DNA from: Chitinophagaceae bacterium | Lineage (GTDB): Bacteria; Bacteroidota; Bacteroidia; Chitinophagales; Chitinophagaceae | Assembly: GCA_003526435.1 (NCBI GenBank) | Contig: DPWF01000342.1 | Span: 6,470 to 14,198, forward strand | DNA: 7,729 nucleotides | Reading direction: 5' to 3' | Shown here: positions 1 to 5,193 of the stretch, piece by piece | How positions within the stretch are numbered: position 1 is the first letter of the stretch | How the letters are laid out: each line of letters starts with the position of its first letter | Made by a program: the position numbers and the translations under genes | Notes under the pieces: generated by a model | The model's database searches: none | What the model saw: the letters and a program-made list of their open reading frames with translations, nothing else | Told to the model about the DNA's origin: nothing

Positions 1-245
1 GAAGGGTTGAGCGGCAAATCATTTTTTACACTATCCAGTATTTCATGTGCAGTGAGTTCGCCGTCATCCAGGTATTTTTTGTAGTTCAGTTGATAGGATT
101 CGTATAAACAATACGCATCCGGAACCGGAATTTCAGGATGCTGTTTCCTGAACCTTCTGTTAATACCTGCATATTGTAATTGCTGCCAACGAAAAAGGAG
201 CTGGTCGCTGAGTGTAGGGAATAATGATTTGATCCACGCGGTCAT
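1..245 (-). CDS. Partial CDS, N-terminal 81 residues; possible class I SAM-dependent methyltransferase
   Basis: The minus strand is open from an ATG at 245 to the left edge, so the C-terminal part is missing. The visible protein starts MTAWIKSLFPTLSDQLLFRW and continues with a basic helix (INRRFRKQHP, residues 29-38), then VPDAYCLYESYQLNYKKYLD (41-60) and DDGELTAHEILDSV (60-73). A leader of the type 'P-x-x-Y-x-x-Y-E-S-x-x-L-x-Y-x-x-Y-x-x-x-G' before a helix is, from memory, how many Bacteroidota class I SAM methyltransferases begin, with the glycine-rich SAM loop expected just beyond the edge. That loop is not visible, so the family is an inference. A TATCTTTC sequence at 262-255 (minus) resembles the -7 box TAnnTTTG and lies 10 nt before the ATG. 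Repeat copy 1 lies just upstream. I am fairly sure it is coding and unsure of the family. Confidence 0.6.
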   Translation of the reverse strand, partial: MTAWIKSLFPTLSDQLLFRWQQLQYAGINRRFRKQHPEIPVPDAYCLYESYQLNYKKYLDDGELTAHEILDSVKNDLPLNP

Positions 246-267
246 AGCAGTACTGAAAGATAATACC

Positions 268-414
268 AAATTCCTCCCGTTCTACCTTTCCCCCTGTTAA
301 TCTCTCTCGCCAATCAGGTATCCGAATAGTACAAGACTTTTTTGAACAGGGAGAACGGGAGGATAACTGAACCAGAAAAAAATATTCACTACTGAATATT
401 CTCCATTCACTACC
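268..414. repeat. Dispersed hairpin element, copy 1
   Basis: This stretch matches 1438-1577 in direct orientation, with a core of 26 identical bases in the loop (CTCTCTCGCCAATCAGG followed by TATCCGAAT) and recognisable similarity through GGATAA.TGAACCAG to a run of ATTCACT-like repeats. It can fold into a long imperfect hairpin: left arm 273-300 (CCTCCCGTTCT...CCCTGTTAA) pairs with 342-362 (TTGAACAGGG...AACGGGAGG), with an 8-nt bulge in the left arm and a 41-nt loop. It fills most of the 303-bp gap between the partial gene and the ParB-fold gene. No convincing gene lies here; open frames through it simply read the repeat. A REP- or MITE-like element is the best description, and no transposase is visible. 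Confidence 0.8.
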
Positions 415-548
415 GTATATCCCGCAAATTTTTTCACAATCAATACACGAATTGCAAACTGCGCAGGGGTCGTAGCGGGTAACAATATTTTTATCGCTTG
501 AATGTTTAGTTATGTCGGAAGGGGGAGCTGCTGCGATAAAATCTGTTT

Positions 549-935
549 ATGCTGAAAATTATTTCAAAAGAAAACCTTGCGACCTTTATTGTGGAGAATG
601 AAATAGCATTAATACCTACTCATGCCAAATTGAGTCTGCCTATTATTAATCGGATGTATAGAAAAATGTCCGCAGGAATTCGATTTCCGGCTATAAAAGT
701 AGAAGGTCGTTTAATTTGTGATGGACATCATCGCTATCTCGCATCATTGCTGGCTAAGTTTCCATTAGAACGAATACCGGGAATGATTACATCCGCTACA
801 AGTGGAGTACAATGGACCTCTGTTTGTTTTGAAGAAACAGATTGGGACACGAGCGAAGAAATTAACTTTTTGAATGCGCAAGACGCGGAGTACAACAATA
901 TTGATATAGCAGAACTGGCAGTATTACTCCAATAA
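549..935 (+). CDS. ParB/sulfiredoxin-fold protein with DGHHR motif
   Basis: A 128-residue cytoplasmic protein with no signal peptide or membrane segment. The core is IKVEGRLICDGHHRYLASLL (residues 49-68): a beta strand, then D58-G59-H60-H61-R62 at the start of a helix. This is the arrangement of the ParB/sulfiredoxin fold, in which the corresponding loop binds a nucleotide phosphate; the DGHHR form is what I recall for the branch containing ADP-dependent serine kinase SerK, rather than the GERR of ParB or GCHR of sulfiredoxin. The C-terminal half (WTSVCFEETDWDTSEEINFL, 89-108) is acidic and unassigned. The HAD gene follows after 16 bp on the same strand, which suggests joint function. The ATG at 549 is the first good start; an ATG at 512 is out of frame and soon stops. 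ATP binding and the reaction are inference; it could equally be a DNA- or RNA-binding member of the fold. Confidence 0.8.
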   Translation: MLKIISKENLATFIVENEIALIPTHAKLSLPIINRMYRKMSAGIRFPAIKVEGRLICDGHHRYLASLLAKFPLERIPGMITSATSGVQWTSVCFEETDWDTSEEINFLNAQDAEYNNIDIAELAVLLQ

Positions 936-939
936 ACCA

Positions 940-947
940 TAATTTTG
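940..947 (+). promoter_or_regulatory. Possible -7 promoter box (TAATTTTG) for the HAD gene
   Basis: TAATTTTG matches the Bacteroidota -7 consensus TAnnTTTG exactly and ends 4 nt before the ATG at 952. It lies in the 16-bp gap between the two genes. If used, transcription would start at or very near the start codon, giving a leaderless or near-leaderless mRNA. No TTG is visible 19-21 bp upstream, so this is tentative. Confidence 0.35.
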
Positions 948-951
948 TGCG

Positions 952-1386
952 ATGTTATTCTTCTTAGATATAGATGGTGTAATGGTTCCGGCCAAAAGCT
1001 GGAAAGCCCCCGAATGTTTACATGACGGGTTCCCGGCATTTAGTGCCAGGGCCAGCCATACGCTTCAGCAAATGCTCGGAGAAGAAGATACTGTTATGCT
1101 TACTACCTCACACAAGGCAAACTATAGTATTGCTGTATGGAAGCAAATGTTTAAACTCAGAGGTATTGATATTAAAAACATGGCTGCTCTCCCCGAAAGC
1201 AATCATGCCGTAAGCAGAGGAGAAGAAATTATGAATTGGTTTCTTGCCAATCATGTGCAGGAAGATTTTATCATTATAGATGACGATAATTCTTTACATG
1301 CACTCCCTCATTTTTTAAAAAAGAAATGGGTGCAGCCAAAACCTTTTATGGGTCTTACGGAAGAGGATATAATAACTACTTGTTAA
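952..1386 (+). CDS. Small HAD-fold phosphatase, like HAD domains of RNA-repair proteins
   Basis: A 144-residue protein that is a whole minimal HAD domain. Motif I is FFLDIDGVMV (residues 3-12), with nucleophile D6 and acid/base D8. Motif II is the LTTS segment (50-53). The motif III region carries R89-GEEI. Motif IV is FIIIDDDNSLH (106-116), with D110-D112 for magnesium. The end, KPFMGLTEEDI (130-140), is typical of compact HADs grouped as 'HAD domain in Swiss Army Knife RNA repair proteins'. By family, the reaction would be removal of a phosphate through an aspartyl-phosphate intermediate; an RNA-end substrate is inference. There is no cap insertion, which usually means a large, exposed substrate. 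It follows the ParB-fold gene by 16 bp and ends 10 bp before a 14-bp hairpin. Confidence is high for the HAD fold and lower for the substrate. Confidence 0.85.
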   Translation: MLFFLDIDGVMVPAKSWKAPECLHDGFPAFSARASHTLQQMLGEEDTVMLTTSHKANYSIAVWKQMFKLRGIDIKNMAALPESNHAVSRGEEIMNWFLANHVQEDFIIIDDDNSLHALPHFLKKKWVQPKPFMGLTEEDIITTC

Positions 1387-1396
1387 ATACGGTCTG

Positions 1397-1428
1397 ACTT
1401 TTGGAAAGTTTCAAAACTTTCCAAAAGT
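1397..1428. terminator. 14-bp perfect hairpin, likely bidirectional terminator; palindrome family copy 1
   Basis: ACTTTTGGAAAGTT (1397-1410) and AACTTTCCAAAAGT (1415-1428) are perfect reverse complements around a 4-nt loop TCAA. It starts 10 bp after the stop of the HAD gene, between two convergent genes, a natural place for a terminator acting both ways. Related copies are at 5844-5884 and 6603-6642, with a half copy at 5158-5182, so it is also a dispersed repeat. Confidence 0.6.
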
Positions 1429-1437
1429 TAATATTCA

Positions 1438-1577
1438 AAATTCCTCCCTTTCTCCCTGTTAACCTCTCTCGCCAATCAGGTATCCGAATCGTACAAAACT
1501 TTTTTAAACAGGGAGAAGGGGAGAACGGGCGGATAAATGAACCAGTAAAAAATACTCACTATTGACTATTCACAACC
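1438..1577. repeat. Dispersed hairpin element, copy 2
   Basis: Direct-orientation copy of 268-414. Left arm 1443-1462 (CCTCCCTTTCTCCCTGTTAA) pairs with right arm 1504-1532 (TTAAACAGGGAGAAGGGGAG then AACGGGCGG). Here the right arm is the long one and the left arm is short, the opposite of copy 1. The loop shares 26 identical bases with copy 1, and the tail again ends in ATTCACT-like repeats. It lies between the HAD gene and the Dabb gene and, with copy 1, brackets the ParB-fold/HAD module. Confidence 0.8.
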
Positions 1578-1588
1578 TGCGCGAATAT

Positions 1589-1966
1589 TTATTGTTGTGC
1601 CCAGTAATCCAATACAGTTACTTTATCTAAAATGCCTGGTAATAATTCGGTAAAGGCTTTATGTGATGGATGTACCAGATAATCATCCCGGTCTTTTTCG
1701 CTGGCGAAACTGAGTAAGAAACAATGGGTGAGGCCATTGTTCAGTTTTTCTGGACTGTTATTTGTGCCCCATTCAAAGTTCCGGATGGTTTTTATCTGGC
1801 CGGGTAATTTTCTGAATGCCTCTACTGCTTTGCTGATAGAAGCTGTATCGGCCTGAGCCTTCCAGCCAAATAAAACAACATGCTTCAGTTCTTTTTTTAC
1901 CGTTTGCGATAGCAGAGCGGTTGTACTGAAAACAACCAGTAAAGTGCAAAGCAGGATTTTTTTCAT
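1589..1966 (-). CDS. Exported Dabb-domain protein (stress-responsive A/B barrel)
   Basis: From the ATG at 1966 the product is 125 residues. Residues 1-20 form a signal peptide (MKKILLCTLLVVFSTTALLS) with probable cleavage near SQT. The mature part reads LKHVVLFGWK (27-36), an Asp/Ala/Ser helix with FRKLPG (51-56), FEWGTNNSPEKLNNGLTHCF (64-83) and YLVHPSHKAF (96-105), ending VTVLDYW. This is the usual order of the Dabb domain: H-x-V first strand, the G.N.S/P.....THCF strand and Y..HP.H..F. Dabb domains are dimeric alpha+beta barrels; some bind or cyclise small molecules, but the ligand here is unknown. A TTG in frame at 1990 is unlikely to be the start because it lies inside the -7 promoter box at 1995-1988. 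The gene is convergent with the HAD gene. The domain call is strong; the function is not known. Confidence 0.85.
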   Translation of the reverse strand: MKKILLCTLLVVFSTTALLSQTVKKELKHVVLFGWKAQADTASISKAVEAFRKLPGQIKTIRNFEWGTNNSPEKLNNGLTHCFLLSFASEKDRDDYLVHPSHKAFTELLPGILDKVTVLDYWAQQ

Positions 1967-1987
1967 GAGGTGTTTTTTAAATAGATG

Positions 1988-1995
1988 CAAAAATA
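1988..1995 (-). promoter_or_regulatory. Promoter -7 box (TATTTTTG) of the Dabb gene
   Basis: On the minus strand TATTTTTG matches TAnnTTTG exactly. It ends 21 nt before the ATG at 1966, leaving a short A-rich leader (TTTAAAAAACACCTC). No TTG stands at the usual 19-21 bp spacing, so the -33 half is missing or weak. The position fixes the start codon at 1966 rather than at the TTG at 1990. Confidence 0.5.
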
Positions 1996-2051
1996 GTTAT
2001 TGGTTTTCACTGCATTTCAGGAATCTCTTCGATGCCGGAGCAGTGGGGCAT

Positions 2052-2582
2052 TCAATTCATTATCGGATTTTCATTTTCAATATAAAATTTGCGGTCGGCT
2101 TTTGTTAAATTACTCTTTCCGCATATCGCATAAAGAATATCAATCAGCTTCCTCGCTTTGGCAGGGGGAAACATAGATTTCAGTAACTTTTTTTTGCCGT
2201 TGTAATAAACAATTATGGTAATCATGGAACCATCGCAGCAACTGACTCCATTAAATTCAAGGGTGTCGAGTCCAATGGTTTTAAGTTCCTGTTCTAAATG
2301 AGCAAAAAGGCTATCATTTACAGTGCCGGTAAAATAACCTGTTTTTGTGGTGTCGCGCTGTATTGAAATGTCTTTATCGGTTTTATACACAGTTTCTGCA
2401 AATAAGTACAGGCTTTTATCGGCTTCAACCTGTAAATGGTATATTGAGCAAAAGCCATAACAAGCGCTGGTATGGAATATAATTTTTTCAAATGAAGGCT
2501 GCTGTTCATTTTGTCTGTCAGTTCTTGCACCAGACCCGGCAAGAAAGGGTAGAAACATCAGTAACGATAATACTTTTGTCAT
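2052..2582 (-). CDS. Exported DUF6438-type protein
   Basis: A 176-residue protein with an N-terminal export signal (VLSLLMFLPFLAGSGA, about residues 4-19). The mature part begins FEKIIFHTSACYGFCSIYHL (31-50): a strand followed by C-Y-G-F-C (C41, C45) and Y-x-L, then alternating strands. This 'C-x-G-x-C-x-x-Y' start is, from memory, the signature of DUF6438, a family of secreted Bacteroidota proteins of unknown function. A second pair, C115-C116 followed by DGS (117-119), could form disulfides with the first in the periplasm. The C-terminal helix (AKARKLIDILYAI, 141-153) is usual for the family. It lies 85 bp upstream of the Dabb start on the same strand, but that gene appears to have its own promoter. 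The ATG at 2582 gives a clean signal peptide. No enzymatic role can be read from it. Confidence 0.8.
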   Translation of the reverse strand: MTKVLSLLMFLPFLAGSGARTDRQNEQQPSFEKIIFHTSACYGFCSIYHLQVEADKSLYLFAETVYKTDKDISIQRDTTKTGYFTGTVNDSLFAHLEQELKTIGLDTLEFNGVSCCDGSMITIIVYYNGKKKLLKSMFPPAKARKLIDILYAICGKSNLTKADRKFYIENENPIMN

Positions 2583-2620
2583 GCTGTATGTTTTTAAACA
2601 AACGGTAGCTTATTCATCAT

Positions 2621-2854
2621 CTATTCATTTTGCCATCTATTATTCAGGTATAATGTACGACAGACTTGTCTTCCTGTCAAGAAATTTTTAATGAGTTGTG
2701 CTGGTACTACCTCAATAGAAATTCTTTTAACCATTAACCTGAGATGCAGTGATCGTTTTATTGCATATGCATGTATGCTGGCAGTGTACATGACTGTTAT
2801 GCTTTTTTCCGCAGCACCAACTTTTAAAAAACGAACACTGTAATATTCATCCAT
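2621..2854 (-). CDS. Small unrecognised protein, 77 residues
   Basis: The minus strand is open from an ATG at 2854 to a TAG, with an in-frame stop about five codons upstream of the ATG. The product starts MDEYYSVRFLKVGAAEKSIT and carries KRISIEVVPAQLIKNFLTGR (residues 43-62), then a basic end with TLYLNNRWQNE. Amino-acid use is balanced, as in a real soluble protein, with no signal peptide or membrane helix. I do not recognise a family. It lies 38 bp upstream of the DUF6438 gene on the same strand, so the two could be co-transcribed. A chance open frame in this A/T-rich stretch is still possible. Confidence 0.4.
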   Translation of the reverse strand: MDEYYSVRFLKVGAAEKSITVMYTASIHAYAIKRSLHLRLMVKRISIEVVPAQLIKNFLTGRQVCRTLYLNNRWQNE

Positions 2855-2928
2855 CGTATTGGCCGTTTATACAGGCTTAAGCATTTTAGCCGTAATTCTA
2901 TCTATTGCGTTTATCCATTCTGTGTATC

Positions 2929-2958
2929 TTGACGGTGGAGCTAACAAGTTTAATTTTT
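2929..2958 (+). promoter_or_regulatory. Likely promoter of the DoxX-like gene (TTG-N19-TAATTTTT)
   Basis: TTG at 2929-2931 is followed after exactly 19 bp by TAATTTTT (2951-2958), one base from the Bacteroidota -7 consensus TAnnTTTG, at the expected -33/-7 spacing. The ATG at 2965 begins 6 nt downstream of the box, which implies a very short or absent leader. Confidence 0.45.
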
Positions 2959-2964
2959 ATCGCT

Positions 2965-3609
2965 ATGTTCAGTTTATTGCATCAATTCAAACAATCGATC
3001 ATCTTACAGTTATTTACTGTTTACCTGCGATACCTGATCGGCAGTGCATTCATTATTGCAGCATTTGGTATGGGGAAGATGAATGGTACATCCAACCTCA
3101 TACAGTCAATGAATAAACCCATAGAGCAGTTGTTACCCATTCAGCAATTTTTCAGGGTTATGCAGGACTCTGGTATGTATTGGCAGTTTATTGGCTGGAG
3201 CCAGATTATAGCAGGCGCACTTTTACTGACCCAACGACTGGCAAGGCTGGGAGCTTTGATTTTCTTTGGACTGATACTCAATATTTTTATCATCACCCTT
3301 TCCTACGGGTTTCAGGGTACGCCCGTGGTAACAGGGCTGATGTTGCTGGCAACCATCTATTTATTAGTCTGGGACTTGCCCTCATTCATGCCCCTCATTA
3401 AAAATTCATTTCATTATGCTCCTGTGCCATTGAAATTGGCGGATCATCTTTTCTGGATAATACTTGGAGGGGTAATGCTGGCTTCCATTGTTATACTGGC
3501 GCTTGTACATCAAAATACATTATTTCAGTTGGCACTTTTATTTGCTGAGGGGCTGGTTGGGTTTATATTGTATATGGGCTGGATAAGGAAAAAAGCTACA
3601 ATTGAATAG
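2965..3609 (+). CDS. DoxX-like integral membrane protein
   Basis: From the ATG at 2965 the product is 214 residues, mostly hydrophobic, with about six predicted helices near residues 17-36, 71-90, 96-113, 120-136, 161-181 and 186-205. The first helix is YLRYLIGSAFIIAAFGMGKM (20-39), with the arginine, glycine and terminal lysine usual in the first helix of DoxX-like proteins. The second has WSQIIAGALLL followed by TQRLARLGAL, the family's loop between helices. DoxX-like proteins are inner-membrane proteins; some are linked to redox or quinone chemistry, but most have no assigned role. An in-frame TTG at 2905 would add 20 residues, but it lies upstream of the promoter-like sequence at 2929-2958, so 2965 is preferred. 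It is convergent with the TlpA-type gene. The family call is moderate; the specific function is unknown. Confidence 0.8.
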   Translation: MFSLLHQFKQSIILQLFTVYLRYLIGSAFIIAAFGMGKMNGTSNLIQSMNKPIEQLLPIQQFFRVMQDSGMYWQFIGWSQIIAGALLLTQRLARLGALIFFGLILNIFIITLSYGFQGTPVVTGLMLLATIYLLVWDLPSFMPLIKNSFHYAPVPLKLADHLFWIILGGVMLASIVILALVHQNTLFQLALLFAEGLVGFILYMGWIRKKATIE

Positions 3610-3633
3610 ATTTTCTTTTTCTGCAAGTGGTTA

Positions 3634-3662
3634 ATGAAAACAGGTTAACACGCGGTTTTCAT
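3634..3662. terminator. Weak hairpin between convergent genes
   Basis: ATGAAAAC (3634-3641) and GTTTTCAT (3655-3662) are perfect 8-bp complements with a 13-nt loop. It lies between the stops of the DoxX-like gene (3609) and the TlpA-type gene (3685). The stem is short and A/T-rich, and no long T run follows, so terminator activity is uncertain. Confidence 0.3.
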
Positions 3663-3684
3663 GGAAAGCGGAGGGCAGGGTAAC

Positions 3685-4716
3685 CTATTCAAAAATTTCT
3701 TTTAGTTTTTCTTTTAATTTATCACCCCTTACATCTTTCGCTATAATTATCCCGTTTCTGTCTATCAGGAAATTGGCAGGATAATAAGAGACTCCATAAA
3801 TAAGGGCCGCTTTGTTTTTATCGCCTTTTAAATCGCTTACATTTTGCCAGGGTAAACCATCTTCCTGTATGGCTTTTTTGAAGATCTGTTTATCAGTTTC
3901 GGCGGCAACACCTAAAATGTCGAAGCCTTTGTCTTTATAGGTGTTGTAGGTTTTTATCAGTTCCGGATGGCCCTGTCTGCAGGGCAGGCACCAGGAGCCC
4001 CAGAATTCAAGTAATACCACTTTGCCTTTATAGTCTGATAGACGAACAGATTGACCGCTTAAGTTCTTTTGTTCAAAATCAGCATAACTGCTGCCGATTT
4101 TTATGTCTCTATTCAAAGAGAGAAAATCACCGATTTGTTTGCCATAAATGGTGTTTTTCGCTGTCGGGTCAAGTTGTTTATACAACATCTGCACGGTGTC
4201 TTTGTTCCAGGTAGAACTATATATACTCAGCATATTGGCACTTACAATGGAAGCAGGATTTGCCTGTATGAATTTTATATAATCTGCTTTGGGGTCTTTG
4301 GAATTGCTGATAATAGAATCGAGTATTTTATTCTGGCGCTGTGCTTTTGCCCCCTGTATGGTAGCTGATCTGAATTTATCTTTTTCGGCACTAATCATCG
4401 TCTCTGTATCATCTATCCAGAAAGCAACCCTGTGTTTAAAATCTTTTGTATGAACAGCTAATTTTTCAACCTTTTCTGTAAGGAAGCCGGTAAAGCTGAA
4501 CCTGTTGTTTAGAATAAAAGTAGAATCAATGTCTTTGTAAGAGCCATCGGCAAGGTTACTAAGCAACAAGAGCGTACTGTCTGGAAAACCTGTAACAGTT
4601 CCTTTGATATTGAAGCGTGGCTGTTTGGTTTTTTGCTGGGCAGTTAGCGGTAGGGAAGCGGTAACGATGATGATACTTAATACAAACCTGGCTGCTTTTT
4701 TTATTGTGTACATCAT
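3685..4716 (-). CDS. TlpA-family thiol-disulfide oxidoreductase with DUF4369-like N-terminal domain
   Basis: From the ATG at 4716 the product is 343 residues. It has a signal peptide (AARFVLSIIIVTASLPLTA, about residues 8-26) without a lipobox, so it is probably a soluble periplasmic protein. The N-terminal half begins FNIKGTVTGFPDSTLLLLSN (35-54), which fits the beta-rich DUF4369 domain of Bacteroidota thioredoxins. The C-terminal half is a TlpA-like thioredoxin: VRLSDYKGKVVLLEFWGSWC (224-243), with active-site W242-C243-L-P-C246, and the cis-proline loop YYPANFLIDR at P313. These proteins reduce disulfides in exported proteins or in cytochrome c maturation; the partner is not visible, and no ccd or ccs gene is nearby. 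The in-frame TTG at 4722 and a second ATG at 4713 are alternative starts. No strong promoter is seen, only TATATTTA at 4739-4732. Confidence 0.92.
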   Translation of the reverse strand: MMYTIKKAARFVLSIIIVTASLPLTAQQKTKQPRFNIKGTVTGFPDSTLLLLSNLADGSYKDIDSTFILNNRFSFTGFLTEKVEKLAVHTKDFKHRVAFWIDDTETMISAEKDKFRSATIQGAKAQRQNKILDSIISNSKDPKADYIKFIQANPASIVSANMLSIYSSTWNKDTVQMLYKQLDPTAKNTIYGKQIGDFLSLNRDIKIGSSYADFEQKNLSGQSVRLSDYKGKVVLLEFWGSWCLPCRQGHPELIKTYNTYKDKGFDILGVAAETDKQIFKKAIQEDGLPWQNVSDLKGDKNKAALIYGVSYYPANFLIDRNGIIIAKDVRGDKLKEKLKEIFE

Positions 4717-4834
4717 TTTCAAGATTGTGTTTAAATATATTCATTTTCTTTATTTGATGCATGGCATCTATTCATTTTCACAGATACTTATCATAACGCA
4801 AATCTAAATCGCAAAAACATCCATCAGGGGTGGC

Positions 4835-4852
4835 GGGGGTGGCGCCACCCCC
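4835..4852. repeat. 18-bp perfect GC-rich palindrome
   Basis: GGGGGTGGCGCCACCCCC is its own reverse complement. The left half is partly duplicated just before it (GGGGTGGC at 4827-4834). It is far more GC-rich than its surroundings. On the minus strand a TTTTT run follows at about 15 nt, too far for a standard terminator. It could be a protein-binding site or a hairpin; nothing decides between them. Confidence 0.6.
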
Positions 4853-4933
4853 ACTAAGCCATTGGTAATGATAGCATAGTAAACAAAAAATAATTTCTGC
4901 CCAACGTAAATACCCCTCAAAAGGGTGGCGTTC

Positions 4934-5067
4934 TTCGGAAGCGCTTCGGGAAAAGGCTTCATTGCTTCGGGTTTTGCCGTATATCCTTCGGATTTCCTTC
5001 GGGAATCCTTCGGGTTTTCTTCGGGATTTCCCGAAGGATTCCCGAAGCGGTTTCGGTAAATTCCGAA
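4934..5067. repeat. Helically phased array of TTCGG/CCGAA pentamers
   Basis: Eleven exact pentamers lie on either strand. TTCGG begins at 4934, 4945, 4966, 4987, 4998, 5009, 5020 and 5052; CCGAA begins at 5031, 5042 and 5063. The steps are 11, 21, 21, 11, 11, 11, 11, 11, 10 and 11 bp, so nearly every copy falls on the same face of the helix. A near match CCGTA at 4977 fills one of the 21-bp gaps. Between pentamers the bases are A/T-rich (for example GAATC, GTTTT, GATTT). It may be a binding array or an expanded tandem repeat. Confidence 0.8.
4998..5046. repeat. 17-bp perfect inverted repeat inside the TTCGG array
   Basis: TTCGGGAATCCTTCGGG (4998-5014) and CCCGAAGGATTCCCGAA (5030-5046) are exact reverse complements separated by 15 bp that hold one more TTCGGG. 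A transcript from either strand would fold here into a stable hairpin. There is no adjacent T run, so a simple intrinsic terminator is not supported. Confidence 0.75.
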
Positions 5068-5157
5068 GCAAACACGATGTTGATATGGCCATGATACAAA
5101 GAGCAACGGAAGGAGTGTGATAGAATTAGAGAGGCTGTGTAATTTTTAGCATGGTTA

Positions 5158-5182
5158 GAAAATTTCCAGAAGTGAATGCTCA
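5158..5182. repeat. Half copy of the TTTTGGAAAG palindrome family
   Basis: This stretch retains the right arm and tail of the family (TTTCCAGAAGTGAATGCTCA, compare 6620-6642) but has lost the left arm. It ends 11 bp before the structured repeat copy A. Confidence 0.55.
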
Positions 5183-5193
5183 AATTATTCCAG

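Noticed and set aside
297..485. 62-codon minus-strand frame
   Set aside because: It lies almost entirely within hairpin repeat copy 1 and its ATTCACT-like tail; the translation mirrors the repeat.
734..1039. 101-codon minus-strand frame across the ParB/HAD junction
   Set aside because: It is the antisense shadow of two genes with recognisable motifs.
268..1577. Repeats of this window considered as a CRISPR array
   Set aside because: Copies are about 140 bp, only two, and separated by more than 1 kb of genes; there are no short repeats with regular spacers and no cas genes.
2859..3116. Plus-strand frame starting with TTG, with a hydrophobic segment (AVYTGLSILAVILSIAFIH)
   Set aside because: It overlaps the DoxX-like gene in another frame, has no ATG, and loses protein-like composition after residue 50. 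The DoxX-like frame explains the region better.
4069..4368. 99-codon plus-strand frame, cysteine- and isoleucine-rich
   Set aside because: It is antisense to the TlpA-type gene, which has clear active-site motifs and a signal peptide.
4778..5183. Overlapping minus-strand open frames of 74-104 codons, apparently encoding Asn/Pro/Glu/Lys-rich proteins
   Set aside because: They exist because the 11-bp TTCGG array happens to lack stops; all frames are open at once, composition is low-complexity, the period is not a multiple of 3, and no start signal is present.
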